64,000 bases of DNA from Streptomyces sp. TLI_235 (GCA_002300355.1 NSGV01000002.1:1860001-1924000); one strand, 5' to 3'; positions 41,604-50,304 are shown, numbered from the stretch's first letter. Notes: generated from the sequence alone by a model not told the origin. Numbers and translations: made by a program.

Positions 41604-43240
41604 CCGTGGCCGAGGACGAGAAGAACCCGGCCCGCGAGGTCATCGCCGACTACGCGCAGGCGCATTTCCGGTACTTCCGCACCGCGGACGGGACCGTGTA
41701 CGCGCAGCGCAACGGCCACCCGGTGGCCCGACCGATGCGCTCCCAGGGCACGACCGGCAGCCACCGCCAGGAACTCATGGTCAACCTGTTCAAGGACGGG
41801 GTCGGCGTGTTCAACGGCACCGCCCTGAAGGAGGCGCTGGACCTGATCGAAGCACTCGCACTCTCCGAGGAGGTGCGGTCCGTCCACATCCGCGTGGCGC
41901 CCGGGTTCGACGGTGCCACGTGGCTGGACCTGGGCCGCACGGACGGCCTGTCCGTCCGGATCCACCCATCAGGCTGGGACCTCGCCGTTCCCGACCCGCG
42001 GGAGGTGTGCTGGCGGCGCACCCAGCTCACCGGGGAACTTCCGCTGCCCGAGACGGACACCGACGGGAAGGGCATCGACCTGCTGTTCAGGCTGTGCAAC
42101 TTCGCCAACGCCAGCTCCGAGTGCCTGGCCATGGCGTGGCTGATCGGCTGCCTCGGCCCGTCCGTGCCGGTCCCGGCCCCGTTCCTCACCGGGCCGCAGG
42201 GCGCGGGCAAGTCGACGGCCGGCCGGATGCTCATGCGGATCATCGAAGGCATGAGCGGCGACCTGCGCCGCGCCCCGAAGGACGAGGAGAATCTCCTCGC
42301 CGCGGTCGCCGCCGGATGGATCACCGCGCTGGACAACCTCTCGCACATGACCCCCGACATGTCGGATGCGATGTGCTGCATCGTGACCGGCGCCGAGAAC
42401 GTCAAGCGCGCGCTGTTCACCGACGGCGACGTGTTCCGCGTCGGCTACCGCCGCCCGATGCTGCTGACCGGCATCGACGTGGGCGTGATCCGGCCCGACC
42501 TCGCGGAGCGGCTCCTGCCTTTGCGGCTGGAGCGGCCGGCCGTCCGCCGCACCGAGGCGGAATTGTGGGCGGAGTACGCGGAGGTGCTGCCGATCGTGCT
42601 CGGCTCGCTGCTGGACCTGACGGTCAAGGTCCGGGCGGTGGAGGCGGAGACGCCGACCGATCTGCGGATGGCGGACTTCGCGCACCTGTGCGCGCAGCTC
42701 GACGCGGCGACCGGCCTGGGGGCGCTCGCCGCGTACCGGGCCAGCCTGGACGACCTGAACGACGACGTGATCGAGGGCGACCTGCTCGCGCAGACCGTCC
42801 TGCAGCACGCCGAGACCATCGCCCCGGGCACCGCGCAGCGCATGACCTCCACCGAGTGGCTGGCGTGCCTGGGCCGCGTCTACGCCGGCGAGGAGCTGCG
42901 GGCCCTGCCGAAGGGCTGGCCGACCACCGGCAAGGTGCTCTCCGACCGGCTCAAGCGCCTCCAGCCCACCTTGGCGGCGCGGCAGGTGCTCATCGAGGCG
43001 GGCCGGACGAAAGAGGGCCGCTACCTCGAAATGACCCGCCCGGCCCCACGCCCCCGCACGAGCAGCCGCCGCTGCAGTGACCGGGCCGCCGCCCGAACAG
43101 CAAGAAGAGCACCGGCGCCCGCGAGGGGGTGCTCCTCTTGCTGTTCGGCGAAGCCGCCGAAGGTCGCGCCGCGCAGCGGCTCCGCTTTTCGCTCTGACCG
43201 GCGCCCAAGTACCTACAGACACCCCCCTCTTTTTTTCTAA
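41600..43240 (+). CDS. AICE replication ATPase (helicase-like), 3' end probably frameshifted
   Basis: A 546-residue ATP-binding protein from GTG 41600. The ATPase domain has Walker A GPQGAGKST (about 198-206) and Walker B WITALDNLSHM (about 237-247). Similar proteins follow prim-pol genes in AICEs and are thought to supply helicase function. The fold seems to end near residue 478 (GRYLEMTRPAP). After that the frame runs through a low-complexity Arg/Ser/Ala tail and straight across a strong hairpin (43099-43142). An alternative frame stops at 43080, just before it, so a frameshift or lost stop is likely. Confidence 0.85.
   Translation: MTVAEDEKNPAREVIADYAQAHFRYFRTADGTVYAQRNGHPVARPMRSQGTTGSHRQELMVNLFKDGVGVFNGTALKEALDLIEALALSEEVRSVHIRVAPGFDGATWLDLGRTDGLSVRIHPSGWDLAVPDPREVCWRRTQLTGELPLPETDTDGKGIDLLFRLCNFANASSECLAMAWLIGCLGPSVPVPAPFLTGPQGAGKSTAGRMLMRIIEGMSGDLRRAPKDEENLLAAVAAGWITALDNLSHMTPDMSDAMCCIVTGAENVKRALFTDGDVFRVGYRRPMLLTGIDVGVIRPDLAERLLPLRLERPAVRRTEAELWAEYAEVLPIVLGSLLDLTVKVRAVEAETPTDLRMADFAHLCAQLDAATGLGALAAYRASLDDLNDDVIEGDLLAQTVLQHAETIAPGTAQRMTSTEWLACLGRVYAGEELRALPKGWPTTGKVLSDRLKRLQPTLAARQVLIEAGRTKEGRYLEMTRPAPRPRTSSRRCSDRAAARTARRAPAPARGCSSCCSAKPPKVAPRSGSAFRSDRRPSTYRHPPLFF
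43099..43142 (+). terminator. Hairpin inside the 3' end of the ATPase reading frame
   Basis: AGCAAGAAGAGCACC (43099-43113) pairs with 43128-43142 at 14 of 15 positions, with a 14-base loop. It looks like the natural terminator of the replication operon, now overlapped by coding sequence. Confidence 0.7.
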
Positions 43241-43252
43241 GTAGGAAGACGC

Positions 43253-43468
43253 TGCGTCACCTGCGTCACCCGCGCCGGAAAAGGGCCCCTGACCTGTGGC
43301 TTTGGGGGTGACGCAGACGGCTAGCTCTGCGTCATCGTGCGTCACCTGCGTCACCGGCTGCGTCACGGTGACGCAGCCGGTGACGCACGGGTGACGCAGG
43401 CCCCGGCCGCTACGACACCCAAAACCGCAGGTCAGAAGCCCGGATGACGCAGATGACGCGGTGACGCA
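43253..43468. repeat. Iteron-like cluster: 13 copies of TGACGCA in both orientations
   Basis: TGCGTCA starts at 43253, 43262, 43328, 43338, 43347 and 43359. TGACGCA starts at 43309, 43369, 43381, 43392, 43445 and 43462, with TGACGCG at 43454. Spacing is mostly 8-12 bp, near one helical turn. The centre is a perfect 13-bp-arm palindrome at 43354-43380. It lies between the replication genes and xis-int, upstream of both. This layout suits a replication origin or a multi-site operator. Confidence 0.85.
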
Positions 43469-43527
43469 GAAATCCGCACCTCCGACACACACGCCCTCTC
43501 CCCGCCCGATACCGGGAAGGACCCACC

Positions 43528-43746
43528 TTGGCCACCGCCGCCACGCGCCTCAGCCTTCCGTCCCTGCCCACCCGCTACCTCAAGCCCGAGGACATCGCAG
43601 CGCTCTTCGAGGTGCCGCTGGAAACCATCTACCAGTGGCGCCGTAAGCGCACCGGCCCGCCCGGATTCCGCGTGGGCCGACACCTGCGCTACGACCCCGC
43701 CGAGGTCGCCCAGTGGGTGGCCGACCAGAACCGAGAGGTGGCCTGA
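43528..43746 (+). CDS. xis: Excisionase (Xis), MerR/AlpA-type helix-turn-helix
   Basis: A 72-residue protein with a winged helix-turn-helix (YLKPEDIAALFEVPLETIYQ, then GFRVGRHLRYDPAEVAQWV). It starts at TTG 43528, with GGGAAGGA upstream; no ATG or GTG fits. Xis directs excision by the neighbouring integrase and is encoded 3 bp before it, as in pSAM2. The weak TTG starts of both genes would keep their levels low. The iteron-like cluster ends 60 bp upstream. Confidence 0.9.
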   Translation: MATAATRLSLPSLPTRYLKPEDIAALFEVPLETIYQWRRKRTGPPGFRVGRHLRYDPAEVAQWVADQNREVA

Positions 43747-43749
43747 CCT

Positions 43750-45036
43750 TTGGCCGGACACATCCAGGACCGCTGGTACAAGACCGAACCCGGCCCGGAC
43801 GGCAAGCCCCGTCGCGTCCGGACCGAGCGGTTCGGCACCGGTTCCCGCTACCGCGCCCGATACATCGGGCCGGACGGCACGGAGAAGAGCAAGGCGTTCC
43901 CGGACCGCCAGAAGCGCCAGGCCGAGCTGTGGCTGGCCAACATCGAAGCCGACATGTCGCGGGGCCAGTACGTCGACCCGAAGGCCGCCAAGGTGACCTT
44001 CCGTCAGTACGCCGAGCGCTGGTTGGAGTCGCAGACCACGGACCACAACACCCGCTCCTCCGTCGATGCGCAGATCCGCCGGCACGCGATCCCGTACCTC
44101 GGCATCCGGCCCCTGGACTCCTTCCAGCCGTCGCACATCCGGGAGTGGCTCCGCGAGTTGGAGAAGGCGGTGCCAGCGTCCTCGTACCGCCGGGTCATCT
44201 TCGGCAACGTCTCCAGCATCTTCATGGCGGCGATGGAAGACCGGCTCCGAACCACGAACCCGTGCCGCTCCCGCTCGGTGACCCCGCCCGGCCGGGCACC
44301 TGGCCGCATCCGTCCCTGGGCGGCAGAACGGGTGGAGGCCGTCCGGGCCGCGCTGCCGGCCCGGTACCGGGCGATGGTGGACGCGGCCGGCGGGTGCGGC
44401 CTCCGACAGGGCGAGGTGTTCGGTCTGCCAGTCGACGAGATTCGACCCGACACCGGCTGGCTGCACGTGGGCTGCCAGATCAAGGACATCGGCGGGCGGC
44501 TGGTGTTCGCTCCGCCGAAGCGCGGGAAGGTCCGCGACGTGCCGCTGCCGGAACGGGTAGCCAGCATCTTCGAGGCCCATCTCGCCGCGTTCCCGCCCGA
44601 GGCCGTGACGCTTCCCTGGCTGACGCCCGACGGCCCGCCAGTGACCAAGCGGCTGCTGTTCTCGCGCCAGCAGGGCGGCGCCGTGCGGCGGAGCGACTTC
44701 AACACCTACGCGTGGAAGCCCGCACTCGTGGTCGCGGGTGTAATCCCTCCCCCGGAGAAGTGGGGGCGCTTCCAGGCGTCCCGGGAGGACGGCATGCACG
44801 CACTGCGGCACTTCTACGCCTCGGTGCTGCTCGACTCCGGCGAGAGCGTGAAGGCGCTCAGCGGGTACCTCGGGCACACCGACCCCGGGTTCACGCTGAG
44901 GGTCTACACGCACCTGATGCCGAGCAGCGACGGTCGTACCCGCCGGGCCGTCGATGCGCTCTACGACGCCCTCGGATGGTCTGCCGCTCCAGGCCACCAC
45001 GGCCCAGAGACGGCCCAGGAAGGACAAAAGCCCTGA
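43750..45036 (+). CDS. int: Tyrosine site-specific integrase of the AICE
   Basis: A 428-residue tyrosine recombinase. The N-terminal arm-binding region (RYRARYIGPDGTEKSKAF) leads to a core-binding SAM-like domain (VTFRQYAERWLESQ) and the catalytic domain with R219 (GLRQGE), H350 and R353 (HALRH), H376 (LGH) and nucleophile Y386 (VYTH). All catalytic residues are intact. It starts at TTG 43750. It lies convergent with, and 77 bp from, the glnA2-type gene whose 3' end forms the attachment site. The last residues, GPETAQEGQKP, recur in a remnant left of attL. Confidence 0.94.
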   Translation: MAGHIQDRWYKTEPGPDGKPRRVRTERFGTGSRYRARYIGPDGTEKSKAFPDRQKRQAELWLANIEADMSRGQYVDPKAAKVTFRQYAERWLESQTTDHNTRSSVDAQIRRHAIPYLGIRPLDSFQPSHIREWLRELEKAVPASSYRRVIFGNVSSIFMAAMEDRLRTTNPCRSRSVTPPGRAPGRIRPWAAERVEAVRAALPARYRAMVDAAGGCGLRQGEVFGLPVDEIRPDTGWLHVGCQIKDIGGRLVFAPPKRGKVRDVPLPERVASIFEAHLAAFPPEAVTLPWLTPDGPPVTKRLLFSRQQGGAVRRSDFNTYAWKPALVVAGVIPPPEKWGRFQASREDGMHALRHFYASVLLDSGESVKALSGYLGHTDPGFTLRVYTHLMPSSDGRTRRAVDALYDALGWSAAPGHHGPETAQEGQKP

Positions 45037-45040
45037 AAAC

Positions 45041-45081
45041 GCCCCTCGGGTCGACGGATGCGATCCGTCGGCCCGAGGGGC
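45041..45081. terminator. Bidirectional terminator between int and the glnA2-type gene
   Basis: 19-bp arms (45041-45059 and 45063-45081) with one G-T wobble and a 3-base loop, between convergent stop codons. A diverged copy lies at 23960-24000. Confidence 0.8.
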
Positions 45082-45113
45082 TTCTTGCGTTCCAGACCTG
45101 CCCTGACCTGCGA

Positions 45114-46475
45114 TTACAGCACCTGCAGGTTCTTCCGCAGCTCGAACGGGGTGACCTCGGAGCGGTACTCCTCCCACTCCTGGCGCTTGTTGCGCAGGAA
45201 GAAGTCGAAGACGTGCTCGCCCAGGGTCTCGGCGACGAGTTCGCTGCGCTGCATCAGGTCGATGGCCTCGCCGAGGTTCTGCGGCATGGGCTGGATTCCC
45301 AAAGCGCGCCGCTCGGCGTCGGTGAGGGCCCACACGTCGTCGTCGGCGCCGGACGGGAGTTCGTAGCCCTCCTCGATGCCCTTGAGGCCGGCGGCGAGGG
45401 TGACGGCGTAGGCGAGGTAGGGGTTGCAGCCGGTGTCGAGGGAGCGGACCTCGACGCGGGTGGAGCCCTGCTTGCCGGGCTTGTACATCGGGACGCGGAT
45501 CAGTGCGGAGCGGTTGTTGTGGCCCCAGCAGATGTACGAGGGGGCCTCGCCGCCGGCGCCCGCGGTGCGCTGCGAGCCGCCCCAGATGCGCTTGTAGGAG
45601 TTGACCCACTGGTTGGTGACGGCGGCGGTCTCGGCGGCGTGCTTGAGCAGGCCGGCGATGAAGGAGCGGCCGACCTTGGAGAGCTGGTACTCGGCGCCGG
45701 ACTCGTGGAAGGCGTTGCGGTCGCCCTCGAAGAGGGAGACGTGGGTGTGCATGCCGGAGCCGGGGTGGTCGGAGAACGGCTTGGGCATGAAGCTGGCGTG
45801 CACGCCCTGCTCCAGCGCGACCTCCTTCATGACCAGGCGGAAGGTCATGATGTTGTCGGCGGTGGAGAGTGCGTCGGCATAGCGCAGGTCGATCTCCTGC
45901 TGGCCGGGGGCGCCCTCGTGGTGGGAGAACTCCACCGAGATGCCCATCGACTCCAGCATGGTGATGGCCTGGCGGCGGAAGTCGTGGCCGACGCCGCGCG
46001 GGGTGTGGTCGAAGTAGCCGGACTGGTCGGCCGGGATGGGCGCGGTGCCGTCGCCGGGGAGGTTCTTCAGCAGGAAGAACTCGATCTCCGGGTGGGTGTA
46101 GAAGGTGAAGCCCAGGTCGGAGGCCTTCTCCAGGGTGCGCTTGAGCACGTACCGCGGGTCGGCGAAGGACGGGGAGCCGTCCGGCATGAGGATGTCGCAG
46201 AACATGCGCGCGGTGCCCGGGGTCTCGGAGCGCCACGGCAGTATCTGGAAAGTGGTCGGGTCCGGCTTGGCGATCATGTCGGACTCGTAGACGCGGGCGA
46301 AGCCCTCGATCGCCGAGCCGTCGAAGCCGATGCCCTCCTCGAAGGCCTGCTCCAGCTCGGCGGGCGCGACTGCGACCGACTTGAGGAACCCGAGGACGTC
46401 GGTGAACCACAGCCGGACAAAACGGATGTCACGCTCTTCGAGCGTGCGAAGCACGAACTCCTGCTGCTTGCCCAT
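45114..46475 (-). CDS. glnA2: Glutamine-synthetase-like protein, glnA2 type
   Basis: A 453-residue type I glutamine synthetase fold: IGFDGSAIEGFARVYESDM (N-terminal), the metal ligands in HPEIEFFLL and HHEGAPGQQEIDLRYADAL, KPFSDHPGSGMHTHVSL and NNRSALIRVP. The adenylylation-site region typical of GlnA (NLYDLPPEE) is replaced by GYELPSGADDDVW without the modified Tyr, so it should escape GlnE. By position beside nadE it corresponds to S. coelicolor glnA2, reported as a gamma-glutamylpolyamine synthetase; that assignment is inferred. The 3' end, including the stop, is supplied by the integrated AICE and preserves FELRKNLQVL. Confidence 0.92.
   Translation of the reverse strand: MGKQQEFVLRTLEERDIRFVRLWFTDVLGFLKSVAVAPAELEQAFEEGIGFDGSAIEGFARVYESDMIAKPDPTTFQILPWRSETPGTARMFCDILMPDGSPSFADPRYVLKRTLEKASDLGFTFYTHPEIEFFLLKNLPGDGTAPIPADQSGYFDHTPRGVGHDFRRQAITMLESMGISVEFSHHEGAPGQQEIDLRYADALSTADNIMTFRLVMKEVALEQGVHASFMPKPFSDHPGSGMHTHVSLFEGDRNAFHESGAEYQLSKVGRSFIAGLLKHAAETAAVTNQWVNSYKRIWGGSQRTAGAGGEAPSYICWGHNNRSALIRVPMYKPGKQGSTRVEVRSLDTGCNPYLAYAVTLAAGLKGIEEGYELPSGADDDVWALTDAERRALGIQPMPQNLGEAIDLMQRSELVAETLGEHVFDFFLRNKRQEWEEYRSEVTPFELRKNLQVL
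45127..45200. repeat. attR: right 74-bp attachment repeat inside the glnA2-type gene
   Basis: Identical to 24043-24116. It overlaps the last codons of the glutamine-synthetase gene. Sequence from here to the integrase is element-derived. The final Leu-Gln is CTG-CAG here, CTC-CAG in the displaced left copy, so the exchange is silent at the protein level. Confidence 0.9.
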
Positions 46476-46687
46476 GGGGACAGTCTCACCTCTGCTCTTT
46501 ACGTCCGTGTTACGCCCGGCGGCGACGGGGCGGTGGCCGGAGCGGCGTGTGGTCCCGCAACCGATCCCATCATGTCGGATCTTCGCCCGTCGTCCACCTT
46601 CGGGTGGTCACCGACCGCAGGGCGGACACCGGCCGCCGAGGGGGACCCCCCGAGACATAACGTCAGATAGACGATTACACTCGGGGC

Positions 46688-48442
46688 ATGCCGAATCTGC
46701 GTCTCGCCCTCTGCCAGAACGACCCCTGGGTCGGCGACATCGCCCGCAACAGCGACGAGGTGGTGCGCTGGACCCGGCGGGCCGCCGATGCCGGTGCCCA
46801 GCTGGTCGCGTTCCCCGAGATGGCCCTGACCGGCTACCCGGTCGAGGACCTCGCCCTGCGCGGCTCCTTCGTGGAGGCCTCGCGCACCGCCCTGGTGGAA
46901 CTCGCCGCCCGGCTCCGGGCCGAGGGCCTCGGCGAGGTGCCGGTGGTCGTCGGCTACCTGGGCCGCTCGGACCACGACTCGCCGCGCCTGCACCGCCCGG
47001 CCGGCTCCCCGCAGAACTGCGCGGCGGTGCTGCACCGCGGCGAGGTGGTCACCCGCTTCGCCAAGCACTACCTGCCGAACTACGGCGTCTTCGACGAGTA
47101 CCGCTACTTCGTCCCCGGCGACCAGCTGGTGGTGCTGACCCTGCACGGCGTGGACGTCGCGCTGGCGATCTGCGAGGACATCTGGCAGGACGGCGGCCGC
47201 GCCACCGCGGCGGGCGAGGTCGGGGCCGGTCTGCTGCTGGTGGTCAACGGCTCGCCGTACGAGCGGAACAAGGACGACGTCCGGCTCGACCTGGTGCGCC
47301 GCCGCGCCGAGGAGGCCGGCTGCACCCTCGCGTACCTGAACATGGTCGGTGGCCAGGACGAGCTGGTCTTCGACGGCGACTCGGTGGTCGTCTCGGCCGG
47401 TGGCGAGGTGCTGGCCCGCGCGCCGCAGTTCGAGGAGCGGCTGCTGCTCACCGACCTGGAGCTGCCGGCCGCCTCGGCCGAGCACACCGACGGACTGATC
47501 CTCACCGACGGCCTGCACCTGGTGCGGGTGGACCTCGGAGGCGAGCCGCTGCCCGCCCCGGCCGAGCCGGTCGCCGCGGAGATCGCGCCGCGGCTGGACG
47601 ACGAGGCGGAGATCTACGCCGCGCTGGTCGAGGGCACCCGGGCGTACGTGCGGAAGAACGGCTTCAAGTCGGTGCTGATCGGCCTCTCCGGCGGTATCGA
47701 CTCGGCGCTGGTCGCCGCGATCGCGGTGGACGCGGTGGGCGCGGAGAACGTGCACTGCATCTCGATGCCGAGCCGGTACTCCTCGGAGCACTCCAAGGAC
47801 GACGCGGCCGAGCTGGCGCGCCGCACCGGGCTGAACTTCCGCACCGTGCCGATCGCCCCGATGTTCGACGCCTACATGGGCTCGCTGGGGCTGACCGGCC
47901 TGGCGGAGGAGAACCTGCAGTCCCGGCTGCGCGGCACGCTGCTGATGGCGGTCTCCAACCAGGAGGGCCACATCGTCCTCGCGCCGGGCAACAAGAGCGA
48001 GCTCGCGGTCGGCTACTCGACGCTGTACGGCGACTCGGTGGGCGCGTACGGGCCGATCAAGGACGTCTACAAGTCACTGATCTTCCGCCTCGCGAAGTGG
48101 CGCAACGAGGCGGCCGAGGCGCGCGGCGAGGTGCCGCCGATCCCGGAGAACACCATCAGCAAGCCGCCGTCCGCGGAGCTGCGTCCGGACCAGGTCGACA
48201 CCGACTCGCTGCCCGACTACGACCTGCTGGACACCGTGCTCGACCTGTACGTCGAGGGCGACCTCGGCCGGGACGCGATCGTCGCCAAGGGCTACCCGCC
48301 CGAGGTGGTGGACCGGGTGGTCCGGCTGGTCGACACCGCCGAGTACAAGCGCCGGCAGTACCCGCCGGGCCCGAAGATCTCCGCCAAGGGCTTCGGCCGG
48401 GACCGCCGGCTGCCGATCACCAACCGGTGGCGGCGCGGCTGA
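46688..48442 (+). CDS. nadE: Glutamine-dependent NAD+ synthase
   Basis: A 584-residue enzyme that converts nicotinate-adenine dinucleotide to NAD+, using ammonia released from glutamine. The N-terminal nitrilase-type glutaminase has the triad E44 (FPEMALTGYP), K126 (FAKHYLPNYG) and C162 (ICEDIW). The C-terminal synthetase has the P-loop SGGIDSAL (S334) and PGNKSELAVGY. Complete. The start ATG at 46688 gives MPNLRLALCQNDPWVGDI, typical of the family. It is divergent from the glnA2-type gene, with about 210 bp between. Confidence 0.96.
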   Translation: MPNLRLALCQNDPWVGDIARNSDEVVRWTRRAADAGAQLVAFPEMALTGYPVEDLALRGSFVEASRTALVELAARLRAEGLGEVPVVVGYLGRSDHDSPRLHRPAGSPQNCAAVLHRGEVVTRFAKHYLPNYGVFDEYRYFVPGDQLVVLTLHGVDVALAICEDIWQDGGRATAAGEVGAGLLLVVNGSPYERNKDDVRLDLVRRRAEEAGCTLAYLNMVGGQDELVFDGDSVVVSAGGEVLARAPQFEERLLLTDLELPAASAEHTDGLILTDGLHLVRVDLGGEPLPAPAEPVAAEIAPRLDDEAEIYAALVEGTRAYVRKNGFKSVLIGLSGGIDSALVAAIAVDAVGAENVHCISMPSRYSSEHSKDDAAELARRTGLNFRTVPIAPMFDAYMGSLGLTGLAEENLQSRLRGTLLMAVSNQEGHIVLAPGNKSELAVGYSTLYGDSVGAYGPIKDVYKSLIFRLAKWRNEAAEARGEVPPIPENTISKPPSAELRPDQVDTDSLPDYDLLDTVLDLYVEGDLGRDAIVAKGYPPEVVDRVVRLVDTAEYKRRQYPPGPKISAKGFGRDRRLPITNRWRRG

Positions 48443-48468
48443 CCACCAGAGCGGGCCGGGCGGGCGGC

Positions 48469-49044
48469 TCAGCCGAGGGAGGCCTGCCAGGTCCAGGAGG
48501 TGCGCCGGGGCCGCCCGGCCAGGGCGGCCCGCCCGGTGCACCAGAGCAGGACGGCCGCCGGATCGCCGGCCGGGGCGTCCGGGAAGAGCCGGGTGAGCAC
48601 CGCGGCGCACAGTGACGCGGGCGGGTGCCACTCGGCGCCGAGGCCGCGGGTGATGTCCCAGGTGTGCAGCAGGGTCTCGGCGACGCCCATGGCGGCGAAG
48701 CCGGACGGGTCGCACGGGCCCCAGTGCCAGGCCCTGGCCTCCGGCCCGGAAACGGCGAGCGCACCGACCAGCAGGCCCCCGGCGGCCCGGACGACCTGCA
48801 GCACCTCGTCGACCGGCGCCGTCCGGCGGACCACCAGGTCGAAGGGCAGGTAGCTCTCGCGGGGCCGGGCGGCGAGCTGGCCGGCGTAGGCGAGCAGGTC
48901 GTGCGCGACGTGCACGGCGGTCTCGCGGCACGTCCACGTGAGCGGCCCGGCCGTGACGGACCAGTCGTCCTCCTCGTGGAGGATGAGCACGCCCAGTGCC
49001 GCGGTGAGGGCGCGGTCCACGTCGCGTCCGTCCATGCCAGCCAT
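48469..49044 (-). CDS. DinB/maleylpyruvate-isomerase-like protein
   Basis: A 191-residue protein of the mycothiol-dependent four-helix-bundle type: TCRETAVHVAHDLLAYAGQL (His-bearing helix 2) and AETLLHTWDITRGLG (His in helix 4). Those His residues are the usual metal ligands. The upstream frame is open to 49110, but ATG 49044 starts a compact domain (MAGMDGRDVDRAL). Actinobacterial relatives act on small thiol-linked or detoxification substrates; the exact reaction is unknown. Confidence 0.78.
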   Translation of the reverse strand: MAGMDGRDVDRALTAALGVLILHEEDDWSVTAGPLTWTCRETAVHVAHDLLAYAGQLAARPRESYLPFDLVVRRTAPVDEVLQVVRAAGGLLVGALAVSGPEARAWHWGPCDPSGFAAMGVAETLLHTWDITRGLGAEWHPPASLCAAVLTRLFPDAPAGDPAAVLLWCTGRAALAGRPRRTSWTWQASLG

Positions 49045-49119
49045 CGTCGCACGGGACGAACCGACACGGGCCGGTGGAACACGGGCCGGCATCGGCACCG
49101 GCACCGGCACCGGGCGGCG

Positions 49120-50115
49120 TCAGTACCGGTAGGTGGCGGTGATCGCGCGGTGGTCGCTGCCGTCGGAGGGCAGCACCCGGGAGTCGGTCGGCGTGAGCTT
49201 GCCCTTGCTGAGGATCTGGTCGATCCGGGCCATCGGGAAGGAGGCCGGCCAGGAGAAGCCGAAGCCGTCGCCGGCGGCGCCCTGGGCGGAGCGCATCTGC
49301 GAGGTGACCGGGGCCAGGCTGCGGTCGTTCATGGTGCCGTTGAGGTCGCCGAGCAGAATGACCTTCTTCAGCTGCTCGGCCTCGATGGCGTCGCCGAGGG
49401 CCTGTGCGCTGTGGTCGCGCCGGCCCGCGGTGAAGCCGCTCTCGGACTTGATCCGCACCGAGGGCAGGTGGGCGACGTAGACGGCGAGCGGGCCCTGGGG
49501 CGTGGTGACCGCGGCCCGGAAGGCGCGGGTCCAGCCGATCTTGATGTCCACCTCGTGGACGTCGTCGATCGGGTACGTCGACCACAGGCCGACGGTGCCC
49601 CGCACGACGTGGTGCGGGTAGCGGGCGGCCAGGCCCTCGGTGTAGGTGGCGACGGCGCTCGGGGCGAGCTCCTCCAGGGCGACGATCTGCGCGCCGGAGC
49701 CGTTGAGCAGCGTGAGGGTGCCGGCCGTGTCGCTGTTGGCGGCGGCCACGTTGTGGGTGAGCACGGTGAAGTCGCCGCGGCCGCCGCTCTTGTCGGTCAG
49801 CAGGCCGCCGAACAGGTTCAGCCAGACGATGACGGGCAGCAGCACCGCGGTCAGCGCGGTCGCCGAGCGGCGCCACAGGCCGACCGCGAGGAGCACCGGC
49901 ACGGCCAGGCCCAGCCAGGGCAGGAAGGTCTCCAGCAGGCTGCCGAGGTTGCCCCAGCGGTTGGGGACGGCCGCGTGGAAGGCCAGCAGCAGCGCGGTGA
50001 GCACGGCGAACCCGGCGGTGACCCAGCCGCGGCGGGGGTCCAGCCAGCGGCGGCCCCCGACCGGCGGGGCCGGTGTGCCGTCCGCCGCTGCCACTGCCTC
50101 GTCCGCCTGCACCAT
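49120..50115 (-). CDS. Membrane-anchored endonuclease/exonuclease/phosphatase family protein
   Basis: A 331-residue protein. Three membrane helices (about 33-52, 60-80, 83-108) are followed by an extracytoplasmic EEP domain (about 115-331) with THNVAAAN, EELAPSAVATY, YVAHLPSVR, LLGDLNGTM and a terminal SDHRAITATY; the Glu, Asp-Asn and Asp-His of the active site are present. ATG 50115 with GGAGGAG eight bases upstream is preferred over the open frame to 50280. Substrate could be extracellular DNA or a phosphorylated lipid or sugar. Confidence 0.84.
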   Translation of the reverse strand: MVQADEAVAAADGTPAPPVGGRRWLDPRRGWVTAGFAVLTALLLAFHAAVPNRWGNLGSLLETFLPWLGLAVPVLLAVGLWRRSATALTAVLLPVIVWLNLFGGLLTDKSGGRGDFTVLTHNVAAANSDTAGTLTLLNGSGAQIVALEELAPSAVATYTEGLAARYPHHVVRGTVGLWSTYPIDDVHEVDIKIGWTRAFRAAVTTPQGPLAVYVAHLPSVRIKSESGFTAGRRDHSAQALGDAIEAEQLKKVILLGDLNGTMNDRSLAPVTSQMRSAQGAAGDGFGFSWPASFPMARIDQILSKGKLTPTDSRVLPSDGSDHRAITATYRY

Positions 50116-50304
50116 GCGCCCCGCTCCTCCGCACCCGGCATGCACTCGTACCGCCGGGATGGTCCGTGCCTGTCTCCGGCCGAGCCGGGTGGGCGTGTGC
50201 GACGGTCGGTGGGACCGCCCGGCACACGCCCGGTCGTATTCTCGGCTCAGCCTATGACGGCATGGACGCGCACGTGCCACCCGAAGGTTGCGGCACGCCC
50301 CGGA

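Larger units (their letters stand above)
24043..45200 (+). mobile_element. Actinomycete integrative and conjugative element (AICE), about 21.1 kb
   Basis: Bounded by perfect 74-bp repeats (24043-24116 and 45127-45200) equal to the 3' end of the glnA2-type gene. It contains integrase and Xis at the right end, a prim-pol and ATPase replication pair, an FtsK-type translocase for double-stranded DNA transfer, Spd-like and small zinc-ribbon proteins, and a GntR regulator. This is the classic AICE layout known from pSAM2-type elements. The left third carries IS elements and cargo. The backbone is dense, with 4-base overlaps and one strand. The integrase, translocase and prim-pol look intact; the ATPase 3' end and one small gene do not. 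Confidence 0.93.

Noticed and set aside
43253..43468. CRISPR array
   Set aside because: Repeat unit is only 7 bp, in both orientations with 1-5 bp between many copies; there are no spacers and no cas genes.
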